A DNA stretch of 64,000 nucleotides from Bacteroidia bacterium (GCA_009929375.1 SAAO01000005.1:61453-125452), one strand, 5' to 3'. Numbered from the stretch's first letter, positions 38,221-48,732 are shown. The notes: a model not told the origin generated them from the letters alone. Made by a program: numbers and translations.

Positions 38221-38250
38221 GATTTCCATATTCCCCACATTTCCCCACAA
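38221..38250 (-). promoter_or_regulatory. Probable MraZ-box operator upstream of mraZ
   Basis: On the minus strand two direct 10-base repeats TGTGGGGAAA and TGTGGGGAAT (38250-38231) are followed by a weaker third (ATGGAAATC). The TGGGG cores are spaced exactly 10 bases apart, as in known MraZ boxes (TGGGN repeated with 5-base gaps). They lie 52-71 bases before the mraZ ATG. A TATACTTTT sequence just downstream could be the -7 region, but it is not an exact match. Confidence 0.65.
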
Positions 38251-38549
38251 AATATTTATCAACAGGTTTTCATAGTTAAATGTGTGCTTTATGAATGTTT
38301 TATCAACAGAATATCAACAGGTGTTTGTGTTACTAAAAGATTTTATATTCTTGATTTATAAATATATGTGTCTGATGTGTCATAAAAGTATATTATGGTG
38401 GGGGATTATTTTTATTAGCAACATGTTTTCTTGTTGTTTCAATAATTTCACGATTTATACTTATAGAGATATGACTGAGAAATCTCTTGAGCTGCAAAGT
38501 TGTTGTTTGGTGCTCTCGGAAAATTATTTTTACAATTTAAGTCTTAATA

Positions 38550-38581
38550 TTTGGCTGTTAAAGACATTCTTTTTACATTTG
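38550..38581 (+). promoter_or_regulatory. Promoter of the macroglobulin/plug-domain gene
   Basis: TTTG at 38550-38553, a 20-base spacer and TACATTTG at 38574-38581 fit the Bacteroidota promoter. Transcription would start near 38588, about 100 bases before the preferred ATG at 38686. Confidence 0.65.
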
Positions 38582-38685
38582 AAAAATTTTTCCGGTGAAG
38601 CATATTTCAGTACTTATGGATTTAAACTTTCCGGTTGATTTTAAGTCTTAAATCCTTATTTCATAATCTCAAAACCGGAAAAATC

Positions 38686-41313
38686 ATGAATTCCATTTGC
38701 AGGTCACTGCTTGTTACCCTTGTTGTATTTACAACTTTCCAATTGTCGGCTCAGGAGCCCGATATCAAAACAATAGCCAAGCGTTTTGCTGAACTGTGGC
38801 ATTACAATCCGCAGGAAAAAGTGTATGTTCATACTGATAAACCCTACTACAATGCCGGAGAGACTATGTGGTTCAATGCTTATGTGTTGAATGCTGCGAC
38901 GCACAAGCCGGATTCAAAAAGTCGTTTTGTTGTGCTGGAGCTTGTAGATGAAACCGACTCAATTGTTACGCGCATTAAAATAAGAAAAGACAGCACGGCT
39001 TTTCCGGGTTATCTGAAAATTAATCCTGAAATCAGACCGGGGAATTATACGCTGAGAGCTTACACGCACTGGATGAAAAATACAGATGATTTTCTGTTCA
39101 ACAAAAAAATTGAAATCGGAAATAACATCGATACGCGCATTAACTGCATAGACGAGTTTGTAAAACTACCTGACGGACGCTGGCAACTGAAACTTCAGTT
39201 TAAGGATACTTATGGTAAGCCGATTGTCGAAAAGGAATTCAGTTTTTTTCAAAGCTGGATAACCGGAAGCAAAAAACGTGTGGTAGCTTCTACCCAGAAA
39301 GATGGCAGAATCGTCCTGAATCTTGCTGCGGATCCTCAAAATGTAGATAAAAAGCATATTGAAATACGGCTTCGTGAGCCCGGAATAAAGTTTACACACA
39401 GGTTGGTTGTGCCTGCCGAAAATCAGGATTTTGCTGTTCATTTTTTTCCTGAAAGTGGAACATTTCTCGATGACGAAGTTCAAAATGTGGCTTTCAAGGC
39501 CGTTGGTGCTGATGGACTTTCGGTTGATGTGGAGGGTAAGTTATTTAATCAGAATGATGAAGAATTGCTTGATTTTAATTCCTCGCACAAAGGAATGGGT
39601 AAGTTTTTTCTGAAAACAAATCCCGGTGAAAGTTATTATGCAATTGTAAAAACCGGAGATAAAACCAGCAAAAAGTTAAGTCTGCCAGCTACAATGGCAA
39701 AGGGTGTAAGTTTACAACTGGCGCATAACCGCAATCGTATTTATTACAAATTACTCAATAAAAGTCCGTTACCTGCCGATTCTCTCAATTTGCTCGTGCA
39801 TGTACGGGGTGTTGTTTATCTGCTGCTGCCACTCACCGAACAGGAAGGGTTTATTCCCGAAAATTTATTTCCTGCCGGAATTGTGACTTTTACTGTGATG
39901 GATAGATCGTTGAATACCTGGTGCGAACGTCTTTTCTTTAGTCGTAATTTTCAAATGCCGACAGTGGAGGCAACCGTTCCGAAAACAAAATACGGAAAAC
40001 GTGAAGCGGTGGAAATGACATTCCGTATCACTGATCAGAAACTATTACCATTTAAGGGAAATTTGTCGTTGAGTGTGACCGACAGCGATTTGATTACCCC
40101 TGATACATTGGGGACCAATATTCTGAACTCGCTGTTGCTTACTTCCGATCTGAAAGGATATATTGAAGATCCCGGACTTTATTTTGCAGATAACTCGGCG
40201 CGTACGCGTGAAATTACCGATCTTCTTATGATGACACAGGGCTGGAGACGATTTAATACTGCCAATTTGTTGAAAGCGAAATATCCTGTCAATAAGTTTT
40301 ATCTTGAAATGGGGCAGACTGTGTCGGGTAAAGTGCTGAATGCGTTCAATAAACCCATTGCCGACAGGGATGTAATTATGTATTCGACATACAAAAACCG
40401 TATTAGCGGAGCAAAAACCGATAGTGCCGGCTATTTTGTAATTGATGGTATTGAATATCCCGATAGTACCGAAATGGTTTTGAAAGCCCGTAGTAAATCC
40501 AAAATTGTGGATGTGGTGCTTATTGCTGACAAAGACACGTTCCCGGCAATAAAAATTCCAATGCCTGTGATTCGCAAAAAAACAGCATTTCCTGAGGATT
40601 ATTTTCTGGTCAGCAAGGAAAAATATTATACCGATGGTGGTATGATGGTTGTAAATCTTGACGAATTGACTGTGAGTGCTCAGGCAAAACCTGTAAATCC
40701 TCAGGATGCGCTTTATGCTTCGACTGCCGATAATATGCTGGGCCCGGAAAAAATTGAAGAATGGGCAGGCTTGCCGGTTTTGGATATAATCGGGATGGTT
40801 CCCGGTGTGCAATACGATGGACAGAATGTGTCGATCAGGGGAGCAGGTGGTAATCCGCTTTTTGTAATAGATGGTGTTGAAACCGACAGAATTGATGATG
40901 TAATGTATCTCAATCCTTCAGATATCGAAAGTATCTATGTGTTTAAAGGAGTTTCTGCCACAATTTTTGGTTCGAGAGGCGGGAATGGAGCCATTGCAAT
41001 TTCACTGAAAAAGGGTGCCCGCTACGATAATTTACCTGCAAGTAGTATGGCACGTATCAAACCTCTGGGATTTCAGAAACCGGATACTTTCTATATGCCG
41101 GCTTACGAAGTGGATAGTGTCAGAATGTTGCCAAAAGCTGATTTGCGTACCACCATTTACTGGAACCCGCAACTTATTCCCGATATCAACGGAGTTGTAA
41201 AAGTCAGTTTCTTTACGGCTGATCGCCGTTCTACTTATCGTGCCGAACTTGAAGGAATTGGAAAAAATGGTGAAATTGTACGATTCAGTACAGCTATTAA
41301 GCGTGAGGATTAG
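38686..41313 (+). CDS. Secreted macroglobulin (MG2)-like protein with a C-terminal TonB plug domain and no barrel
   Basis: 875 residues from the chosen start MNSICRSLLVTLVVF, a signal peptide ending at LSAQ; a frame 17 codons longer would bury it. Near residues 45-70 is an MG2-like sequence (KVYVHTDKPYYNAGETMWF), and the following ~480 residues are beta-sandwich-like. A carboxypeptidase-regulatory-like domain (SGKVLNAFNKPIADRDVIMY) starts near 546. At ~685-780 is a TonB-receptor plug (LDIIGMVPGVQYDGQNVSIRG, FVIDGVETDRIDD, IFGSRGGNGAIAISLKKG). Only ~95 residues follow, ending in RFSTAIKRED, so no beta-barrel exists. Such proteins recur in Bacteroidota and their role is not established. Its last 17 bases overlap the convergent symporter gene. 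Confidence 0.85.
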   Translation: MNSICRSLLVTLVVFTTFQLSAQEPDIKTIAKRFAELWHYNPQEKVYVHTDKPYYNAGETMWFNAYVLNAATHKPDSKSRFVVLELVDETDSIVTRIKIRKDSTAFPGYLKINPEIRPGNYTLRAYTHWMKNTDDFLFNKKIEIGNNIDTRINCIDEFVKLPDGRWQLKLQFKDTYGKPIVEKEFSFFQSWITGSKKRVVASTQKDGRIVLNLAADPQNVDKKHIEIRLREPGIKFTHRLVVPAENQDFAVHFFPESGTFLDDEVQNVAFKAVGADGLSVDVEGKLFNQNDEELLDFNSSHKGMGKFFLKTNPGESYYAIVKTGDKTSKKLSLPATMAKGVSLQLAHNRNRIYYKLLNKSPLPADSLNLLVHVRGVVYLLLPLTEQEGFIPENLFPAGIVTFTVMDRSLNTWCERLFFSRNFQMPTVEATVPKTKYGKREAVEMTFRITDQKLLPFKGNLSLSVTDSDLITPDTLGTNILNSLLLTSDLKGYIEDPGLYFADNSARTREITDLLMMTQGWRRFNTANLLKAKYPVNKFYLEMGQTVSGKVLNAFNKPIADRDVIMYSTYKNRISGAKTDSAGYFVIDGIEYPDSTEMVLKARSKSKIVDVVLIADKDTFPAIKIPMPVIRKKTAFPEDYFLVSKEKYYTDGGMMVVNLDELTVSAQAKPVNPQDALYASTADNMLGPEKIEEWAGLPVLDIIGMVPGVQYDGQNVSIRGAGGNPLFVIDGVETDRIDDVMYLNPSDIESIYVFKGVSATIFGSRGGNGAIAISLKKGARYDNLPASSMARIKPLGFQKPDTFYMPAYEVDSVRMLPKADLRTTIYWNPQLIPDINGVVKVSFFTADRRSTYRAELEGIGKNGEIVRFSTAIKRED

Positions 41314-42574
41314 ATTCAGAACCGTTTTTGTCGAGCACTGAAGCAACAAAAGTATCACCTGTTACATTGACCACCGTTCGAAGCATGTCGAGCGGGCGGT
41401 CGATGCCCACAATAAGCGCCAGTCCTTCGATGGGAATTCCCACTGAGCTCATTACCATGACCGTCATCACCATGCTTCCGCCCGGAACGCCCGGAGTGCC
41501 GATAGAAGCGAGCACAGTGAGCATTACGATTGTGAGCATCTGCGCAGCGCTAAGATCGATGCCAAAAATTTGCGCTATAAAGAAAATGGCAATCACCTGA
41601 TAACAGCTTGTGCCGTCCATGTTGATAGTGGCACCAAGGGGTAAAACAAATGATGAAATTTCTTCGGATATTCCCAGTTTCTTTTGTGATTGTTCGATGG
41701 TAAACGGAAGCGTAGCTGAACTCGAACTGGTAGAGAATGCAAGTAGCTGAATAGGGAAGATGTTTTTCATATATTCAGGAATGTTCCTTTTGGTAAAAAG
41801 GCGTAACATGACAGGGTAAAAAAGCACGATAAGTGTTAGCAATGCTACAATTACTGTGGCTGCATAAAGTCCGAGTGCTGCAAACATATTGCTATCGCCT
41901 GAAAAATCCACAATCATACCTGCCATTAGTGCAAGTACACCAACCGGAGCAAATTCCATAATCAACTCTACTATCTGTAGAATTATTTTATCGAGTGAAT
42001 TTACCACATTCATAAACGCTGCGGTTTCTTTTTCGCCCAACAACACAATGGCGATACCGAAAAGCAACGCCACAAAAATCACCTGAAGCATTGCTGAATT
42101 ATTGCTGCCTGCCAGTATAATATTTTCAGGCACAATGTCCACAATGAAATCCATTGGCTTGCTGTGTTTTATGGCTTCTATCTGGTCGTTCTGCACATTT
42201 ATATTGAATTTTTCCTTGTATTGTGCAGTTTGTTCAGAGCTTATCATTCGTCCGGGTTTTACAAGGTTTACCATGCCCAAACCCAATAAAACAGCAAAAA
42301 ATGTGGTTGCAATATAAATGCTTATGGTTTTAAAGCCCAGCCCTGAAAGCTTGCGTATGTCCTTCATTCCTGCAACGCCTTTAATCAGCGACAAAAATAC
42401 CAGAGGAACTGCAATCAGTTTCAATAGCCGAATGAAAATTGCACCCCAGGGCTGAATCCAATCGCTGACTAACGATGCCAGACCAATTGCAACAAACAGA
42501 TAACCAACTGCGATACCCAGCAGCATCCCAATCAGAATTTTTGTATATAATGGAAGTAGACGATATTTTTTCAT
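41297..42574 (-). CDS. Dicarboxylate/amino acid:cation symporter (DAACS, GltP/DctA-like)
   Basis: 425-residue inner-membrane symporter that imports glutamate, aspartate or C4-dicarboxylates with Na+ or H+. Family marks are the serine-rich re-entrant loop STSSSSATLPFTIEQ (~285-299), the GATINMDGTSCYQ motif after it, and PGVPGGSMVMTVMVMSSVGIP (~365-385). About eight hydrophobic segments are visible, from LLPLYTKILIGMLLGIAVGYL onward. The tail is short and polar. A minus-strand -7 match (TAGTTTTG at 42606-42599) lies 25 bases before the start. The exact substrate and coupling ion are not determinable. Confidence 0.93.
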   Translation of the reverse strand: MKKYRLLPLYTKILIGMLLGIAVGYLFVAIGLASLVSDWIQPWGAIFIRLLKLIAVPLVFLSLIKGVAGMKDIRKLSGLGFKTISIYIATTFFAVLLGLGMVNLVKPGRMISSEQTAQYKEKFNINVQNDQIEAIKHSKPMDFIVDIVPENIILAGSNNSAMLQVIFVALLFGIAIVLLGEKETAAFMNVVNSLDKIILQIVELIMEFAPVGVLALMAGMIVDFSGDSNMFAALGLYAATVIVALLTLIVLFYPVMLRLFTKRNIPEYMKNIFPIQLLAFSTSSSSATLPFTIEQSQKKLGISEEISSFVLPLGATINMDGTSCYQVIAIFFIAQIFGIDLSAAQMLTIVMLTVLASIGTPGVPGGSMVMTVMVMSSVGIPIEGLALIVGIDRPLDMLRTVVNVTGDTFVASVLDKNGSESNPHA

Positions 42575-42646
42575 GCTTTAGTGATATTTTTCTTTCTGCA
42601 AAACTAACAAAAAATGCTGAACTGCTGTGCGTTCTCTTTTAGCACT

Positions 42647-42680
42647 AAAAAAAGCAGCTACGGAACATGTCCGTAACTGC
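42647..42680 (-). terminator. Terminator of the EF-G2 gene
   Basis: On the minus strand GCAG-TACGGA pairs with TCCGTA-CTGC (42680 down to 42654) with single-base interior mismatches, followed by seven T (42653-42647). It starts ~38 bases past the stop. Confidence 0.85.
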
Positions 42681-42717
42681 CTTATTGATTTTGTAATTTA
42701 CTAAATAAACATGTGCG

Positions 42718-44877
42718 TTATTCCTCATCCTTCTTGGATGCTTCGTATTCTTTAAGGAGTTTATCCTGAATATCCATCGGAACAAGTTCGTAGCTGGCAA
42801 ATTTCATGTTGAACGAAGCACGACCACCGGTGAGCGAACTCAAAGTGGTTGAATAACTTCCAAGTTCTTTCAGCGGAATTTTAGCAGTCAGCTTTTCGAA
42901 TCCTTTTTCACTTTCCATACCCATAATGATGGCGCGTCGTCCCTGAAGGTCGCTCATTACGTCACCCATTTTGTCGGAAGGAACCTGAACGATTACGTCG
43001 TAAATTGGTTCGAGCAGTTTTGGTCCGGCTTCTTTAAAGGCCTGAGCAAAAGCATTTCGTCCGGCAAGGCGGAAGGATATTTCATTTGAATCCACCGGGT
43101 GCATTTTTCCGTCGTACACAATTACGCGTACATCGCGGGCATACGAACCGGTAAGCGGTCCCTGTTCCATGCGATCCATGATACCTTTCATAATCGCAGG
43201 AATGAACCTTGCATCAATAGAACCACCCACAATGCTGTTAATCAGCACCAATTTACCACCCCATTCGAGTTTAATTTCCTGGGTGTCGCGTACCGATATT
43301 TTGTATTCCTGTCCTCCGAAACGGAAAGTTTCAGGTGTAGGCATTCCTTCGAAATAAGGTTCTACAATCAGGTGAACTTCACCAAACTGTCCTGCGCCAC
43401 CCGATTGCTTTTTGTGACGGTAGTCGGCACGGGCAACCTTTGTAATGGTTTCGCGGTAAGGAATGCGTGGTTCTTTATATTCAATCGCAATTTTATCGTT
43501 GTTTTCAACACGCCATTTCAATGTACGGAGGTGGAATTCACCCTGACCGTAAAGAATGGTTTGTTTCAGTTCCTTCGACTGCTCGATAATCCATGTCGGA
43601 TCTTCCTGATGCATGCGGGTGAGGATTTCGCTCAGTTTTTCTTCGTCGGCTTCAGAAACAGCTCTGATGGCACGACGATATTTTGGCTCAGGATATTTTA
43701 TTTCTTTGTAGTCGTATTCGCAACCTTTTGCATTGAGCGTGTCGCCTGTACGGGTGTCTTTTAGCTTTACTGTGGCACCAATATCACCGGCTACGAGTTC
43801 CTCAACTTTGGTACGTATTTGTCCGGCTACAGAAAATAACTGGCTGATTCGTTCTTTCGAGCTGCGGTTGACATTTAAAAGGTCTTCGCCTTCTTTTATT
43901 TTTCCGCTCATTACCTTGAAGAACGAAACCTCGCCAATATGTGGCTCGACGCTGGTTTTAAATACGTAGAGGCTTGTAGGACCATTAGGATCGGGAGCAA
44001 TTTCTTTTCCATCCTTGGTTTGTGGCTTTTCGGTTACGTTCACGCTGGGCGATACATTTCCCACAAATTCCATAAGGCGACGCACGCACATATCTTTACC
44101 TGCACTTACGCAAAATACAGGGAACATGTCGCGGTGAAGCATTCCTTTGCGGATACCTACGCGCATTTCTTCTTCGTCTAGCGACCCCTGATCGAAGAAT
44201 TTTTCCATAAGTGCTTCATCGTGTTCGGCTGCTGATTCAACCAGTGCGTTGTGATATTCCTGTGCTTTTTCAATTTCTGAATCAGGAATTTCAAGTACTT
44301 CAGGAACTCCACCTTCGGGTTTCCAACGGTACATTTTCATTTTTAAAACATCCACTACTGCATTGAATTGCGGACCTACAGTAACGGGATATTGTATAAG
44401 GACTACTTTAGAGCCATAGTTTTCTTTGAGTTGCTCCAGGGTTTTGTCGAAATCGGACTTTTCGTGGTCGAGCTGATTGGCTACAAAAATAATCGGTTTA
44501 TTAAATTTTTCAGTATAGCGGAAGTGATTGTGAGTGCCGACTTCCACACCGTATTGTGTGTTGAGGAGGATGAGCGCTGTATCGGTTACGTTGAGTGAAG
44601 TAACCACACCGCCAATAAAGTCGTCGGACCCGGGGCAGTCGATAAAGTTAAGTTTCTTGTTGAGCCATTCGGTTTGAATGATGGTCGAAAACACGGAATA
44701 ACCGTATTCTTTCTCCACAGGGAAATAGTCGGACACAGTATTCTGTGCGGCTATAGAGCCTCTGCGTTTTATAACACCACTCTCGTAAAGCATAGCTTCC
44801 ACAAGAGTGGTTTTCCCGGAGCCGGAACTTCCCAGAAGTGAGATGTTCTTAATTTCATTTGATTGATATACTTTCAT
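42718..44877 (-). CDS. Elongation factor G paralog (EF-G2) with non-canonical G motifs
   Basis: 719 residues with all five EF-G domains: an N-terminal G domain, domain II (PTSLYVFKTSVEPHIGEVSFFKVMSG), domain III, domain IV (GGAGQFGEVHLIVEPY and RFIPAIMKGIMDRMEQGPLTG) and domain V (YDVIVQVPSDKMGDVMSDLQGRRA). The P-loop is GSSGSGKT (16-23). Switch I lacks the usual Arg-Gly-Ile-Thr (EYGYSV instead). Switch II is DCPGS (80-84) where EF-G has DTPGH, so the catalytic His is replaced by Ser. G4 is NQLD (134-137) instead of NKMD. A Bacteroides EF-G paralog of this kind is reported to support translation without GTP hydrolysis; this gene is probably its counterpart. It is monocistronic. Confidence 0.9.
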   Translation of the reverse strand: MKVYQSNEIKNISLLGSSGSGKTTLVEAMLYESGVIKRRGSIAAQNTVSDYFPVEKEYGYSVFSTIIQTEWLNKKLNFIDCPGSDDFIGGVVTSLNVTDTALILLNTQYGVEVGTHNHFRYTEKFNKPIIFVANQLDHEKSDFDKTLEQLKENYGSKVVLIQYPVTVGPQFNAVVDVLKMKMYRWKPEGGVPEVLEIPDSEIEKAQEYHNALVESAAEHDEALMEKFFDQGSLDEEEMRVGIRKGMLHRDMFPVFCVSAGKDMCVRRLMEFVGNVSPSVNVTEKPQTKDGKEIAPDPNGPTSLYVFKTSVEPHIGEVSFFKVMSGKIKEGEDLLNVNRSSKERISQLFSVAGQIRTKVEELVAGDIGATVKLKDTRTGDTLNAKGCEYDYKEIKYPEPKYRRAIRAVSEADEEKLSEILTRMHQEDPTWIIEQSKELKQTILYGQGEFHLRTLKWRVENNDKIAIEYKEPRIPYRETITKVARADYRHKKQSGGAGQFGEVHLIVEPYFEGMPTPETFRFGGQEYKISVRDTQEIKLEWGGKLVLINSIVGGSIDARFIPAIMKGIMDRMEQGPLTGSYARDVRVIVYDGKMHPVDSNEISFRLAGRNAFAQAFKEAGPKLLEPIYDVIVQVPSDKMGDVMSDLQGRRAIIMGMESEKGFEKLTAKIPLKELGSYSTTLSSLTGGRASFNMKFASYELVPMDIQDKLLKEYEASKKDEE

Positions 44878-44921
44878 ACTGTATTAAATTAAAAGAGATT
44901 AATACTAAAAAATAAAAGGTC

Positions 44922-44940
44922 AACGATTTTTTAAATCGTT
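44922..44940. repeat. Palindrome in the EF-G2 upstream region
   Basis: AACGATTT (44922-44929) and AAATCGTT (44933-44940) form a perfect 8-bp dyad with a 3-base centre, 45 bases before the EF-G2 start codon. It could be an operator; no regulator is implied by sequence. Confidence 0.4.
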
Positions 44941-45091
44941 TGGCAATGTATGAAATTTATATTAAATTTTCATTCGGAAATGTATGTTTTACAACATTTT
45001 TTGGTGGTTAGTGAAATGTATTTGTGTTATTTAACGGGACGAAAGATTTGTTTGTAGTGCTGTTTGGCTCCCGTATTATGAAAGATAAATG

Positions 45092-45099
45092 TAACTTTG
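45092..45099 (+). promoter_or_regulatory. -7 promoter element of folK
   Basis: TAACTTTG matches TAnnTTTG, 33 bases before the folK ATG. A TTTG occurs upstream at 45063-45066 but its 25-base spacing is longer than usual. Confidence 0.5.
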
Positions 45100-45132
45100 C
45101 AAATTATAAACTTACAAATCGCAAATTGAATA

Positions 45133-47222
<2,090 letters not shown>

Positions 47223-47348
47223 TTATGCCTGTGGTCAGGCTGTTTGGGGTGCTTTTCACAAAGCAAACCGGATTCTTAATTCATTGTCCGGAACTATTCC
47301 GTTTTGAAACAGCGGGACTTTTATTTTGTAATACTATTAAACAAACAA

Positions 47349-47387
47349 AGAATAGAACGCATCTGTTTTTATGAATGGTTCTATTCT
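47349..47387 (-). terminator. Probable terminator of the serine palmitoyltransferase gene
   Basis: AGAATAGAAC (47349-47358) and its complement (47378-47387) with a 19-base loop, ~33 bases past the stop. The minus-strand tail is T-rich (TTTGTTTGTTT). Confidence 0.6.
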
Positions 47388-47419
47388 GATTGTTTTAGTA
47401 TTGTATTTTTTACAATAGT

Positions 47420-48607
47420 TTATTCAATAATGCCTAATTGACGGGCTGCACTGCTTATTTTTACTATCGACTCGTCGATTTGCTCAAAAGTATGTGTCGC
47501 CATTAGCGAGTAGCGAATGAGCGAGTCTTCGGAGCGTACCGCGGGCGAAACCACAGGGTTTACAAATACGCCTGCATCCATTAGCATTCGTGTGAGCATA
47601 AACGTTTTGTTGTTGTCGCGCACATAAAGCGGGATAATGGGTGTTTCGGTCGGGCCGATTTCGAATCCTGCTTTCAGGAATCCTGCTTTAGCTCTGTGCG
47701 TATTGTCCCACAATGCCTGCTGACGCCAGCGTTCTTCAGCCATTACATCGAGTGCTGCAAGTACACATCCTGTTGAAGCAGGTGTGATTGATGCACTGAA
47801 AATAAGTGTGCGCGAATTGTGTTTCAGATAGTTGATAATGTTTTTATCAGCAGCAATAAATCCTCCGATTGTTCCGAGCGATTTACTGAAAGTGCCCATG
47901 ATCAAATCCACATCCTTCGATACGCCGAAATGTTCGCACACACCGGCTCCGTTTTCGCCAAATACACCCAGCGAGTGAGCTTCGTCCACCATGATGGAGG
48001 CGTTATATTTTTTCGAAAGCGCTACAATCTCAGGCAGCGGTGCTACATCGCCTTCCATACTGAATACACCATCCACTACAATCACTTTCAACTTGTCGGG
48101 CTCGCACTTTTTCAGAACTCTTTCAAGTGCGTCCATATCGTTGTGTCTGTATTTCAGTTGTTTCGAAAATGAAAGTCGCTTACCTTCAATAATTGAGGCG
48201 TGATCGAATTCATCGAAAATCAGATAGTCCTCGCGGCCTGTAATGGCAGGGACGACACCTGAATTTACCGTAAACCCTGTGGCATAAACCAGCGCTTCTT
48301 CTTTGTGAACAAGCTTTGCCAAACGTTCTTCGAGTTCAAGGTGAATGTCGAGTGTTCCGTTCAAAAAACGCGAACCGGCACAACCTGTTCCGTATTTTTC
48401 GATAGCTTTGATAGCGCCTTCTTTCAAACGTGGATGATTGGTAAGTCCGAGATAACTGTTTGAACCAAACATTAATACCTGTTTACCGTTAATGGTAACC
48501 ACAGTGTCCTGATCGGACTCAATAGGGCGGAAATAAGGGTATACACCAAGCTCTTTGGCTTTCTGCGGTGCATCGTATTGTCCAAGTGTTTTACTTAACA
48601 TGCTCAT
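47420..48607 (-). CDS. spt: Serine palmitoyltransferase (alpha-oxoamine synthase)
   Basis: PLP enzyme joining serine and an acyl-CoA, the first step of sphingolipid synthesis in Bacteroidales. It is 395 residues from the chosen start MSMLSKTLGQYD. Markers: FGSNSYLGLTNHPRL, GTGCAGSRFLNGTLDIH, DEFDHASIIEGKRLS, DEAHSLGVFGENGAG, and the PLP Lys in MGTFSKSLGTIGGF. The cysteine in GTGCAGSRF and overall resemblance to Bacteroides Spt favour Spt over glycine C-acetyltransferase (Kbl), which remains the alternative. A longer frame reaches 48640, but a -7 promoter element lies at 48645-48638, so those codons would precede the transcript. Confidence 0.88.
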   Translation of the reverse strand: MSMLSKTLGQYDAPQKAKELGVYPYFRPIESDQDTVVTINGKQVLMFGSNSYLGLTNHPRLKEGAIKAIEKYGTGCAGSRFLNGTLDIHLELEERLAKLVHKEEALVYATGFTVNSGVVPAITGREDYLIFDEFDHASIIEGKRLSFSKQLKYRHNDMDALERVLKKCEPDKLKVIVVDGVFSMEGDVAPLPEIVALSKKYNASIMVDEAHSLGVFGENGAGVCEHFGVSKDVDLIMGTFSKSLGTIGGFIAADKNIINYLKHNSRTLIFSASITPASTGCVLAALDVMAEERWRQQALWDNTHRAKAGFLKAGFEIGPTETPIIPLYVRDNNKTFMLTRMLMDAGVFVNPVVSPAVRSEDSLIRYSLMATHTFEQIDESIVKISSAARQLGIIE

Positions 48608-48637
48608 TGTTTGCATTTTTGATAAATTAAGCGGCTG

Positions 48638-48645
48638 CAAAGATA
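48638..48645 (-). promoter_or_regulatory. -7 promoter element of spt
   Basis: The minus strand reads TATCTTTG, an exact TAnnTTTG match, 31 bases before the ATG at 48607. It rules out the longest possible start codon. No clear -33 TTTG. Confidence 0.6.
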
Positions 48646-48696
48646 CATCATTTTATCGAAACTAAGTTCGTTTTTCGTTTTTGACCATTATTTATG

Positions 48697-48704
48697 TAAC
48701 TTTG
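48697..48704 (+). promoter_or_regulatory. -7 promoter element of the cysteine-cluster gene
   Basis: TAACTTTG matches TAnnTTTG, 29 bases before the ATG at 48733. It is divergent from the spt promoter, about 50 bases away. Confidence 0.55.
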
Positions 48705-48732
48705 CAAATCCGTTCTGAAAAATAAATTGTTC

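Larger units (their letters stand above)
38180..38685. other. Divergent intergenic region between mraZ and the macroglobulin-like gene
   Basis: About 500 bases. The left part holds the MraZ-box repeats and three TATCAACAG sequences (38257-38265, 38301-38309, 38312-38320). The right part holds a good plus-strand promoter (38550-38581). An open frame across 38282-38638 has low-complexity, Phe/Leu/Cys-rich content and no family resemblance and is not counted as a gene. Confidence 0.6.

Noticed and set aside
38256..38320. Replication origin (oriC)
   Set aside because: The DnaA-box-like sequences are imperfect and few, there is no AT-rich unwinding array, and no dnaA, dnaN or gidA is nearby.
38282..38638. 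118-codon open frame in the mraZ upstream region
   Set aside because: Composition is that of random AT-rich DNA (many Phe, Leu, Cys), it overlaps regulatory repeats and the promoter of the next gene, and no domain is visible.
40045..40812. 255-codon minus-strand frame inside the macroglobulin-like gene
   Set aside because: The plus-strand gene has clear domains throughout; the antisense frame has no recognisable features.
43099..43764. 221-codon plus-strand frame opposite the EF-G2 gene
   Set aside because: It lies wholly inside the conserved EF-G2 coding region and shows no family match.
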